Shown here piece after piece: positions 12,444 to 26,303 of a stretch of DNA of 64,000 nucleotides. The stretch covers positions 11,180,385 to 11,244,384 of the forward strand of contig NC_047071.1 in NCBI RefSeq assembly GCF_902459465.1. The letters run 5' to 3'. Source of the DNA: Asterias rubens. Lineage: Eukaryota > Echinodermata > Asteroidea > Forcipulatida > Asteriidae. Both the position numbers and the translations under genes were made by a program. The notes beneath the pieces were generated by a model. The model was not told the origin of the DNA. It made no database searches and saw nothing but the letters and a program-made list of their open reading frames with translations. Each line of letters opens with the position of its first letter. Within the stretch, counting starts at the first letter, position 1.

Positions 12444-15400
12444 CACAGTAATAGCAAGAAAGGACCAGGGCTCAATTTCATTGAGGTGCTTGAAGGCAGT
12501 GGACACTATTGGTAATTATTGTTAGCATAAAACCTTACTTGGTTGGTAACGAGTAATGGGGAGAGATTGATAGTATAAAACATTGTGAGAAACAGCTCCC
12601 TCTGAAGTGACGTAGTTTTTGAGAAAGAAGTATTTTTCTACGAATTTGATTTCAAGACCTCAGATTTAGAATTTTAGGTCTCGAAATCAACCATCTAAAA
12701 GCACACAACTTTGTGTGACAAGGGTGTTTCTTCTTTCATTATTATCTCGCAACTTCTACGACCAATTGAGCTTAAATTTTAACAGGTTTGTTATTTTATG
12801 CATATGTTGAGATACAACAAGTGAGAAGGCTGGTCTTTGACAATTACCTATAGTGTCCAGTGCTAAAACAGTGCTAAAATTTACTAGAACATGATTTAAA
12901 CCTGCAAATCTAAAGGCCTTTATCGCAAGGCCTTGACCTGCTGGTTTTTAAGCAGTCGTTTAATTACTCTTTGTCACTTGTTTCTGTCCTAATCAAGGTG
13001 GGAACTACGTGAAGGTTTGGGATGCTCTTGCTGGTGGGAAACTACTTGCTGCCGTCAGCAATCACCATAAGACCATAACCTGTATGTGTTTCAACGGAGC
13101 CAAGAATAGGCTGCTGACGGGATCCATCGACAGGTAAGATGATAAACCATTCATGGGTGACATGGTTGGCGTGTGCGTAAAGCGAAGTTAAAGAGAAGTT
13201 CGTACAACGACTCAGAACCAAGTTTAAAGAGAAGTTCATACAACGTCTGAGAACCATTCTTAAATAGAAGTTCACGCAACGTCTTAGAACCAATCTTAAG
13301 GGTGGCATGGTTGGCGTGTGCGTAAAGCGCTAGCCTCTCACCAAGGTGACCCCGGTTCGATTCTCGGCCGGGGCCATATGTGAGTTGAGTTGTGCGTTGG
13401 TTCTCTGCTGTGCCACGAGGGTTTTCCAGAACATCCGGTTTTCCTCCCTCGGGAAAAATCAAACACTTTCGATCTTGGCTGTGCTCCGTGGTCATAATAG
13501 GTTGACGTGGCTGGCAGCTGAAAGTGCCCTTGCATGCCTGCTTCTCGAACACGTTGTAGCTGCGTCCTTCGAAATTCAGCTCTTAGCTGCAAGTAAGGAT
13601 GATTAGCCCCCTAAATTGTTATTATAATTATTATGTATCAATTGTTTCTCAGATTTCTGAGAGTTGGTGTCTGTTTGTGAATGCTGCAGATGGAGATGTG
13701 GATCCAATTCCATAGAGCTGCTAAAAGCAGACAATTATGTCTAAAACAATTGTCTGCTTAGCAGATATAAGCAGGGTACCAAATTGTACATGTGACATAG
13801 TAGTTTGACTGGTAACCTTATTCTGGGAAGCGTTATATTGTTGTGCTTAGCTACTTTTTGCGCTTTACAAAGCTCTGCCCAATTTCACAGTTCTGTGAAA
13901 TTTGGCATTGGTCGTTAATGGCTGTCACCTTGTGTGGATGGATTTGACGTTCTTGTGAAAGTACTGTGACGGTTTGTTTGCTGTTTTCTCATCAAGTATA
14001 AACAGGCAATCTTCCTACTTTAGTCTGATTTCCGATTGTTTTGCCAAAAAGGAAAATCAGAACAACTATGATAAAGTATATTTCATCAGCAGCATTTGGC
14101 ATACTATCCTACCACCCTCCTCCTCTAACAACCCCCAACCTACTGACACGCCTCACTACACCCGAGAGGTTTCTCACACAATGGCCAACCCTAACAATAG
14201 CCCTGAGCCCGCCAACCACACAACCAATCAGAGCATTGATTGACCTGCAGTAGATCCACTGAACCCCTATAAATAAGCCCACTCTTCTCTTACCTCTTCA
14301 GTCTCCTGACTGAAGACCAATTTCAGAACTGACTCCGCGGCAGTACAGTTAATTACGATCCTATAAGCTAAAGCAGTAGTCCAGTCTAATTTCTATACCA
14401 TCCGCCCTGGTAATAGTTAAAAAGCAGGACAGTTCTTTTCAGAACTGAGAAGTCTCCCGAACCTCCGATTATCTACTCCACAACAGTAGAATAAAGCAAG
14501 ACAGTTCCCTAAGAACAACTCTACCTGGCAAGTAGATACACACATGGTGTTACCGCAAACCAAATATACATTGATACCTCACCATGCAATGCCTCATATC
14601 CTATATATGATAAAGTAGCCGGCAAAGTCTGTTCATAGAATTAAGGCTTACAGTACATCACATGTACAAGTACATTGCACATGTAGGTCATTTGTTTTAC
14701 ATGTACATAACATGTTGTACTCAATAAAATTGTCATGCTCTTTGCGTGAACCAAATATCATGTGTGTATAAATTCTATTCAGCTGAAACTTTAAAATGGG
14801 CCTTTTCTTTGACCCTACCCTTGAGGTTGATGTACTAAAAAAAAATCCAGCATTTTGTGCTCTATACATTTTCTTTGCCTTAAACTATAGTTCAGTTACG
14901 TAAGACACATGTAAGACAGTGCTGTTTTGCTACATGAATACCTTTTTATTGTTTGTGTACAGGCACGTCAAGGTGTACGATGTTGCAAGCTACAAACTAG
15001 TGGCTACCATGGACTATCCTGTACCCATTCTATCCATGGGAGTCTCGGTAGGTTTATTTATTGCCCGGTGTCCTATGGGTAATCTTTCCGCTGGAGATTA
15101 TGTCCCCCCATATGAGAAATTAAAGGAACACCTTGCCTTGGATCGGACGAGTTGGTTTATAAAAAGCGTTAGTTATAAAATGCATATGGTTGGAAAGATG
15201 TTTTAAAAGTAGAATACAATGATCCACACAAATTTGCCTCGAAATTGCGTGGTTTTCCTTTTACTTTGCGAACTAAGACGGTCGGCCATTTATGGGAGTC
15301 AAACCGTGCAATTTCAAGGAGTGTTTTTGTGGATCATTGTGTTTTATTTTTAAAACATCTTTCCAACCATATGCATTTTATAACAAACGGTTACAAACGC

Positions 15401-18400
15401 TTTTCAAAGACCAACTCGACCGATCCAAGGCAAGGTGTTCCTTTAACATGGGCTGTGGAGGAGGATTCAAAAAGAGGGCTGCGCAGGGGTTGAATTTGCC
15501 ACTAGCCCACTAGTGGCAAATTTAGGACTACCAGATTTACAGTCGGGATACTAATTTTTCCAGTTTGATAGCCCGGTGGGCTAGTGGGAAAGTAATGCAA
15601 AAATCAATATCACAAACAGCAATGAACTGTGCATATGGTGTATTTTTAAGTTTGTGCCGTAATTTGAGACAAATATTTAATGTGTTTTTCGGGCTACAAA
15701 AATCTCATCAGGGCTACTAGCCCTGATGACTACCATGAAAATACACTTAATTTCGACCCCAACTTCTTCTGATCAGAAGAAGTTTGTACACAGTTTGTGC
15801 TGTATGGGGGCGGGGGGATACAGAATCGCCTGCCACACAGTTGTGATTGTGATTCAATACAATTTATCTTGCATCTTGCATCAGTGTACTATCCCAACAG
15901 CTGTTGGGGCTCTAATTTGGTGTCATGGCTGAGAGGTTGAGAGCACCAAATTCAAATTCAAGTGTTTGTGGTTAAGTCATTGGAGTATGGGTTCGAATCC
16001 TGAGTGTAACACTTGTGTCTTTCTTGAGCAAGATGATTTACTGAATTGCTTCTCTTCACCCAGGGGTATAAATGGGTACCTGCGAGTGGAGAGGTTGATA
16101 TTGTGAATGAAAAAGACACTGGAGCGCTACTCGTTGTCCAGATTGTTTACTCCCCAGGGAGCTGAGCAAGAATAAAGGAATGTTCTTGGCCCAATGACCA
16201 GGGCACTTATTAAATGTTAACACATTAAGACGGTTAATGTGAAATGTGCTAAACATAAAAACTTGATGGTATTATTATTATGTTGAAAAAGTGATAACAC
16301 TATCTTAAATTGTTTTCTCTGTTTTAGCCCACAGATGACAAGATCGTTGTTGGAATGTCCTCAGGACTTCTGTCCATCAGACACAGAAAGAAAGAGGAGA
16401 CAAAAGTCGAGACAGTAAGACGGAGTAAACACAGTCGGGTGTCGCACCGGTCTTATGACAAAGGCCATAAGGTCTACACTGCCAAAGAGGTAGGTTGCTG
16501 AACATGAAAGCCGTACCAATAAAGCCAGAAAGCCAATACGCTTTCATCAACATAAACAATTCAACTTAAAGACACTGGACACTATTGGTAACTGTCAAAG
16601 ACCAGTCTTTTCACTTGGTGTATCTCAACATATGCACAAAATAACAAGCCTGTGAAAATTTGAAATCAATTGATCGTCAAAGTTGAGAGATAATGATGCA
16701 AGAAAAAACACCCTTGTCACACGAAGTTGTGTGCTTTCAGATGCTTGATTTCGAGACTTCAAAATCTAATTCTGAGGTCTCAAAATCAAATGGAAAATTA
16801 TACTTACTCAAAAACTATGTTACTTCAGAGGGAGCTGTTCCTCTCACAATGTTTTATATTATCAACATCTCTCCATTGCTTGTTACCAAGTAAGTTTTTA
16901 TGCTAACAATTATTTTGAGTAATTACCAATAGTGTCCAGTGCCTTTAAATGGTTTTTCTACCATCATTATCTTCAAAATGGTAAGTTTAATATAAATCTG
17001 TGGACATGTGTTTTGTTTTATACAAAAAGTACCCGAACCTTTCAACTTTTTACCCCCCCCCCCCCCCCTACGTACATTACAATATTTGTTTTCTCTCTGA
17101 ATGTTGACAGGGGGATCTTGTGGTACAAAAACAGAAGAGGGAATTTCTTCAGAAGTATGACGTCATGCTGAAGCAGTTTGAGCACTCCAAGGCACTGGAT
17201 GCTGCCCTAAAGGTAATGACCCTCATTCGCTCATTTCTTGATAAAACTTCTTGGTGTTTTTACACTTTGATTACTGTGACTTGAAAGGGTTTTTAAAAAG
17301 GGGTTTTACAATGGGGTTTTGGTTGCTTGTTTACCTTTAAAGACACTGGACACTGTTGGTAATTGTCAAAGACCAGTCTTCTCACTTGGTGTATCTCAAC
17401 ATATGCATGAAATACCAAACCTGTGAAAATTTGAGCTCAATTGGTCGTCGAAGTTGCGAGATAACTATGAAAGAAAAAACATTCTTGTCACATGAAGTTG
17501 TATGTTTTCAGTTGCTTGATTTCGAGTTTGAGGAAAATTACTTCTTTCCTCGAAAACTACTTCACTTCAGAGGGAGTCGTTTCTCATGATGTTTTATATA
17601 ATCAATCTCTCCACCATACTTGTTACCAAGAAAGGTTTTATAGTAATAGTTTTTTCGAGTAATTACCAATAGTGTCCACTGCCTTTGAGACAGCAGTACA
17701 GTTGAGAAAACTTGTGTGCACACTGCACAACTTTTCATTAACTAATAGTGGCGTGTCCTGGCTAGCGGTCTAGTTCACTGGATCCAAGCTCTGGTGTTGT
17801 CAGCAGCAGAGTGTGGGATTGATTCTCGGTCATGACAGTTGAGCAAGGCACTCTTTCCATGATTGCTTCGTAAAAAGTTGGGAAGGTAGTACATTTTGCT
17901 CAACTAGCCAGGCTCCTAGTGGATGATACCCATGCTTACATCCTTACGGGCTGTGAAGGGGGTTACATGGATGAGATTGTTCAGACTTTCGGCTGAATTC
18001 AGACTTTTGATGTCGGCCTGGTGTAGAAAATCAGGCAATATTTTTTTCCACAAATAAAGAAATCCTGCTCATTTGTCTACTTCTCTAGTGCTTTGGACAC
18101 TGTTTCCAAAAGCTCCTTGGAATCTATAACCCCAGGGGTTATCATGTGGTAGAAATGACAACATTTCAACATACATTGTACCTTTGAATTTGTATCCAAG
18201 TTTCATTCGTTCTTTTTCGTTAGTAATGACTCACCCCTGGGATTAACCTGTTACAGCCCCAGGAGTAGTTGGCAACGTGGCCCTGGTAGCAGTTGATTTG
18301 GGGTCGATGGCTCAATTCGTAGCCCTCACCTTGAAGTGGCTGCCATGGCCATGTGATGTTAGGCATTCCTCATAAAAATAGAATAAAATTTAAACAAATG

Positions 18401-19061
18401 TTTCTATATCGTTTTTCTAGAGCAACGTACGAATCAAAACACCAGAGGTCACTGTGAGTGTCTTACAAGAGCTGGTACGACGTGGCGTCATAAAGAGCGC
18501 CCTCGCTGGACGAGATGAGAAGTGGCTGCGGAACATGATAGCCTTCCTGAAGAAGCACATCACAAATTCAAATTTTTCGTCCATCATAATTGACATTACA
18601 AATATGTTATTAGGTAAGTGGATGATGGGTCTCAATCTCAATATTAAATTGTTTACTATTTGTTTTTTATTTTATTTAGTCTAGTTAGCCCGTCCGGGGT
18701 CCAATTCGTGACTACAATGTACTTGCCTTCGGCTCGTACATTATATTCACAAATCTACACTTTCTCGTCCACTCTCCTTAAAATTACCATCTTTCATTCC
18801 TCCACCCCTGCTGCAGATATTTACACCCCCGTCATCGGCGATTCAGACGAGCTCGTCAGTCACTTCAAGAGACTCCAAATAACCCTCATGCAGGAGCTGC
18901 AGTACCACAGTAAGTTACTGGAGATCAAGGGAATGCTGGACACCGTGCTGGCCGTGTCGCAGACTGAGGACATGACCCAGGAGGACGAACCCGAAGCCCT
19001 GATGGACATTCCTACCGAAGTGACGGTGAATAGTAGCACTCCAATCGCAATGGAGGCGTAG
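6767..19061 (+). CDS. UTP15: U3 snoRNP-associated WD40 protein UTP15 (11 coding exons)
   Basis: Coding exons: 6767-6859, 8367-8459, 9484-9668, 11179-11357, 12255-12380, 12998-13133, 14963-15047, 16328-16489, 17111-17212, 18421-18613, 18817-19061. All introns are GT-AG, phases match at every junction, and the joined length is 1599 nt (532 residues plus TAG); the human protein is about 518. The start ATG has an in-frame TGA 18 nt upstream (6749-6751). Residues about 30-330 form WD40 repeats; diagnostic family segments include KEFGAISSIDF, the WDIPSEK strand, DYVRCG, GSYDHKVKLFD, GGNYVKVWD and KTITCM. Residues about 355-500 (exons 9-11) match the UTP15 C-terminal domain (KTPEVTVSVLQEL, ALAGRDEKWL, DIYTPVIG). 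As known for the family, UTP15 belongs to the t-UTP/UTPA part of the nucleolar SSU processome, needed for pre-18S rRNA processing and linked to rDNA transcription. The tail (residues about 500-532) is acidic and poorly conserved. Introns are loaded with transposon remnants, listed separately. Identification is from family resemblance, not a search. Confidence 0.95.
7059..7699. mobile_element. Mutator-like foldback element with 9-bp target duplication (UTP15 intron 1)
   Basis: A 641-bp inverted-repeat unit. Arms of about 300 bp (7059-7364 and 7405-7699) are largely complementary; the ends read GGTCCTACTAAAAGCCGAC at left and GTCGGCTTTTAGTAGGACC at right. The identical 9-mer GCATCCATT flanks both sides (7050-7058 and 7700-7708). 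Long terminal inverted repeats with a 9-bp duplication are the signature of Mutator-like elements. The 40-bp centre has no coding capacity, so it is non-autonomous. The left arm carries a small extra repeat of the ACAACTCGCC unit. Confidence 0.75.
8076..8232. mobile_element. Small MITE in UTP15 intron 1
   Basis: Imperfect terminal inverted repeats: ACGTAGACCCAGTAACTGGG with CGCTGTACTCCTTTTTTC at left, and the complement of GAAAAAAAGGAGTATAGCG with CCCAGATACTGCGTCTAC at right. Total about 157 bp. Confidence 0.65.
8572..8932. mobile_element. MITE-D, TTAA-bounded palindromic element (UTP15 intron 2)
   Basis: Starts at a TTAA (8572-8575) and ends at a TTAA (8929-8932). The two halves are complementary: AATGTCATGAAAATAATTTT against its mirror near 8785, and CTACAGTCCCTCAGTAAGTAA mirrored by the sequence near 8680. 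Related sequence occurs near 54044 and 58535. Confidence 0.75.
8929..9286 (+). mobile_element. MITE-A copy (UTP15 intron 2); family description
   Basis: MITE-A is the commonest repeat in the window. Full copies run 350-390 bp between TTAA sites. In this orientation the order is a (G/A)ACACTGGACACTATTGG terminus, TCAAAGACCAGTCTTC, AACCTGTGAAAATTTGAGCTC, GAAGTTGCGAGATAAT, a hairpin made of GAGACCTCAA and TTGAGGTCTC, TTCAGAGGGAGCCGTTTCTC, ATTATTTTGAGTAATTACC, and the mirrored terminus. No copy codes for a transposase. Orientation is called plus when the TCAAAGACC side comes first. This copy shares its left TTAA with the MITE-D element just upstream. Confidence 0.88.
9775..10149 (+). mobile_element. 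MITE-A copy (UTP15 intron 3)
   Basis: Full length with TTAA at both ends (9775-9778 and 10146-10149); the internal GAGACCTCAA hairpin is retained. Confidence 0.88.
10356..10386. repeat. Strong small hairpin in UTP15 intron 3
   Basis: CATGGAGGCAA and TTGCCTCCATG form a perfect 11-bp stem around a 9-nt loop. It may be part of a larger dispersed repeat; no second copy is seen in this window. Confidence 0.6.
10810..11093 (-). mobile_element. Repeat J copy 1 (hAT-like ends), UTP15 intron 3
   Basis: About 280 bp, repeated at 15483-15763 in the same orientation. Shared blocks include TTTTTCCAGTTTGATAGCCC, GGGCTAC, AATCTCATCAG and ACCATGAAAATACACTTAAT. The right end reads TTTCGACCCCTG, whose complement CAGGGGTCGAAA resembles hAT-type termini; the left end is eroded here. 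Transposon class is an inference. Confidence 0.65.
11412..11640 (-). mobile_element. SINE-1 fragment (UTP15 intron 4)
   Basis: Reverse-strand copy lacking the tRNA-like 5' end. It shares the blocks CATCCAAAGAGTGAAGCA, GACACAAGTGTCATGACC and CGAACCCACACTCT with the fuller copies at 11757, 29606 and 45920. Confidence 0.65.
11757..12049 (-). mobile_element. SINE-1 copy, tRNA-derived (UTP15 intron 4)
   Basis: Reverse orientation. The tRNA-like head lies at about 11960-12048 with box B as the complement of GGATTCGAACC, followed by a body whose complement reads AAGACACTTAACCATTGC and CATGAAGCAGCC-like text. See 29606 for the complete element. Confidence 0.75.
12398..12443 (+). repeat. (GTT)n microsatellite in UTP15 intron 5
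   Basis: About 15 TTG units. It starts soon after the exon 5 donor; the poly-Cys frame through it is intronic and not part of the protein. Confidence 0.92.
12490..12866 (-). mobile_element. MITE-A copy (UTP15 intron 5)
   Basis: Full length in reverse orientation; the flanks have decayed to TTGA and CTAA. Confidence 0.85.
13190..13300 (+). repeat. Short tandem repeat in UTP15 intron 6
   Basis: About two and a half units of roughly 45 bp built on AAGAGAAGTTCGTACAACG and CTCAGAACCAAG. The unit is followed directly by SINE-2, and GGTTGGCGTGTGCGTAAAGC occurs both before and after the tandem (13166 and 13309), so it may be a partial duplication of the SINE head. Confidence 0.65.
13305..13633 (+). 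mobile_element. SINE-2, tRNA-derived (UTP15 intron 6)
   Basis: tRNA-like head GGTTGGCGTGTGCGTAAAGC (box A region) with box B GGTTCGATTCTCGGCC near 13350, a unique body, and an AT-rich tail (ATTGTTATTATAATTATTAT). Head, body and tail order fits a Pol III SINE. Confidence 0.7.
13702..13890. mobile_element. MITE-E-like derivative (UTP15 intron 6)
   Basis: Begins CCAATTCCATAGAGCTGCT and ends with GCTCTGCCCAATTTCACAG. A part of the interior (GTGACATAGTAGTTTGACTGG) recurs at 38210, so the unit may be composite. Confidence 0.55.
14040..14575 (+). mobile_element. LTR-like segment with CCAAT and TATA boxes (UTP15 intron 6)
   Basis: A compositionally distinct, C-rich block carries AACCAATCA (14221) and TATAAATAAG (14268), then a start-like CTTCAGTCTCCTGACTGAAG. 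Its downstream 150 bp (about 14416-14570) recur at 45199-45351, sharing GTTAAAAAGCAG, GACAGTTC, CTCTACC, GCAAGTAGA, CACATGGTGTT and CCGCAAACC. Promoter plus repeated downstream leader is what a solo LTR would look like; no primer site or coding remnant is seen, so this is tentative. Confidence 0.45.
15120..15446. mobile_element. MITE-C, intact TTAA-bounded palindrome (UTP15 intron 7)
   Basis: TTAAAGGAACACCTTGCC at left and its complement GGCAAGGTGTTCCTTTAA at right. The halves remain complementary inward (GATCGGACGAGTTGG mirrored by CCAACTCGACCGATC; TGCATATGGTTGGAAAGATG mirrored near 15360). The centre contains GGTCGGCC. A half copy lies in APH1 intron 4 (33220-33340). Confidence 0.85.
15483..15763 (-). 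mobile_element. Repeat J copy 2 (UTP15 intron 7)
   Basis: Second copy of the unit at 10810. It keeps the terminal pair CAGGGGTTGAATTTGCC at left and ACTTAATTTCGACCCC at right, supporting roughly 15-bp inverted ends. Confidence 0.7.
15920..16225 (+). mobile_element. SINE-3 copy (UTP15 intron 7)
   Basis: tRNA-like head with GTCATGGCTGAGAGGTTGAG (box A-like) and GGGTTCGAATCC (box B), then AACACTTGTGTCTTT, AGGGGTATAAATGGGTACC and a tail including ACTCCCCAGGGAGCTGAG. Related copies are at 30009, 37287 and 54600. Confidence 0.7.
16566..16948 (+). mobile_element. MITE-A copy (UTP15 intron 8)
   Basis: Full length, TTAA at both ends (16566-16569 and 16945-16948). Confidence 0.88.
17052..17069 (+). 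repeat. Poly(C) tract upstream of UTP15 exon 9
   Basis: About 17 consecutive C, some 40 bp before the exon 9 acceptor and so close to the likely branch region. Confidence 0.85.
17337..17688 (+). mobile_element. MITE-A copy (UTP15 intron 9)
   Basis: Left TTAA intact, right flank TTGA. An internal deletion removes most of the GAGACCTCAA hairpin. Confidence 0.85.
17745..18000 (+). mobile_element. Diverged tRNA-derived SINE (UTP15 intron 9)
   Basis: Box-A-like CCTGGCTAGCGGTCTAG and box-B-like GGGATTGATTCTCGG with CTCTGGTGTT and AGCAGAGTGTG between them, as in SINE-1 heads. The body differs and contains GATGATACCCATGCTTACA. Confidence 0.5.
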
Positions 19062-20482
19062 TCACAACTGGGGGGGGGGAATCTTTTTTAGAACTGGAAG
19101 TGTGGGATTTACTTTTGGTATGGGACATAACGGCTTCTCCACACTCCGCTGTTACAACTCTGTGATGGGTTTATCTTTTTTGTATTAATGGAAGACTTTT
19201 GTGACGCTGGCGGCTGAAGACATAACGATCCTTTTTGCGGCTCTGAGCGTGCAAGCACATGCTCAGTATCGCGCGCCTAGATCTGCGCACTACTGGAGAA
19301 AACTGTGAAAAGGACTGTCCAAAATTCTCCCATTGCTTTAAACGACAGCAAATAAACAAGAACAAAACGAACTGCAACTCTTGTTTATTTTGTGGCAAGC
19401 AAAGTTCAGAGTGGCACAGACAAGGGATTTGAAAATGTGAAGGCTGATGCAATGTCTGTTAATTGGCAACTGAGAGCTCAAGTATTCAACCTTGTATGTA
19501 CAGTTAAGCCTTCTTGTTCTAAAGAAACTGTTTATAAAGAGGTTTTGCTTTATGAAGAGTAGGTTCTGAAGTCCTGAACCTTTTTTTCTAGTGTTTCTTT
19601 GTTTCTCTTATAACAACGTTTGTGTCTGTACTGACCACGTTTGTGTCTGTACTGACTCTAGTCCCAGTGATCTTGTTGAGTCAACTGTGATTGCAAGTCC
19701 AGCATTTGGACAGTCAACAACTGTACATGTCATCGGGGCTTCAACTGGATCAGTAGGTTTGGAATCGTTACATTAGTTCTCGCCTTGGTGGGGGGGGGGG
19801 TGAGTCTTTACATGCTTTGAAGTCAGGGGTATTTTTTTACCGATGGTAACTTCTTCAACATGTCAAAGACACTTGCATATTTCATTCGGTAAACTGAATT
19901 TTTAATGTTCATCTGTCGTTTTTTTTCCAATACTTAAAATTTCATAATTTATTCACAAGTAATACATTATGCGAGTTACAGTTTGTAAAGTTCTATCCTG
20001 GCAGTTTCTGTATAATATCTTCGAAAACAGTTCTACAACAAATTGTTTATGACTAAATCAACAATGAATGAAATGCAATTGCAAAATGTAATAAACTTGT
20101 TCTTATACAACGATCAATGCAGTGCGATCTGTTTCTATTTAACAAAATAGCATTTAAGTCTTGACATTTTGGGGGGGGTTAAATGTGGTCCAAGAAAGAT
20201 GGTGCAAATTGCACTGAATTTGTGGCTTCCATCAAACAACTGAAAACATTAACGTTTATCCAATCTATTACAGGTTCATGAATGCTGTGGCAAGTAAAGC
20301 AGTTGCTACTCCCTGTCGACTCGCGTTATGCGTTATGTTTTATTGCTGTTTTCCCAGCATGTAGACAGCTGAAACTTTCACTTTTATCATATCCTTTCTT
20401 TATAATTTTGCTTTTTAACACGTCAAATCAACATTTCCTTGACAAAACAAATATACATGTATGACCATACTCTTACTGCCTC
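19062..20482. other. UTP15 3' flank
   Basis: Holds the UTP15 3' UTR. Candidate polyadenylation signals are AATAAA near 19350 and AATAAA near 20091. A short direct repeat (TTTGTGTCTGTACTGAC, twice) is at 19619-19655, and a G tract is near 19790. No further gene is seen. Confidence 0.5.
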
Positions 20483-20869
20483 TTAAAGACATTGAACACT
20501 ATTGGTAAATGTCAAAGACCAGTCTTCTCACTCGGTGTATCTCAACATTATGCATAAAATAACAAACCTGTGAAAATTTGAGCTCAATCGGTCGTAGAAG
20601 TTGCGAGATAATAATGAAAGTAAAAACACCCATGTCACACGAAGTTGTGTGCGTTTAGATGGTTGATTTTGAGACCTCAAGTTCTAAACTTGAGGTCTCA
20701 AAATCAAATTTGTGGAAAATTACTTCTTTCTCGAAAACTACGTCACTTCAGAGGGAGCTGTTTCTCACAATGTTTTATACTATCAACCTCTCCTGATTAC
20801 TCGTAATCAAGAAAGGTTTTATGATGATAATTATTTTGAGTAATTACCAATAGTGTCCAGTGTCTTTAA
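20483..20869 (+). mobile_element. MITE-A copy between UTP15 and METTL25B
   Basis: Full length, TTAA at both ends. It lies about 110 bp beyond the METTL25B stop codon, so it may be transcribed as part of that gene's 3' UTR. Confidence 0.88.
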
Positions 20870-20976
20870 TGTGTTATCATAGTAACATAATTGGTTGTGT
20901 ATATTGTGGATGGAAGCTTCCATTTTGATCCTAGGAATGACTTCATGATGAATGACTTGGGAGTTGTCTTGTCATG

Positions 20977-26303
<5,327 letters not shown>

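Noticed and set aside
12224..12451. Open frame ending in poly-cysteine
   Set aside because: It reads through UTP15 exon 5 into the intronic (GTT)n microsatellite past a good GTAGGA donor; the Cys run is not coding.
13042..13606. Frames of 84-133 codons on both strands
   Set aside because: They overlap UTP15 exon 6, the local tandem repeat and SINE-2; no independent gene signal.
13974..14253. Proline/threonine-rich frames suggesting a nuclear mitochondrial insert
   Set aside because: The C-rich composition is mitochondrial-like, but no mitochondrial protein resemblance is visible and the repeat-plus-TATA structure fits an LTR-like block better.
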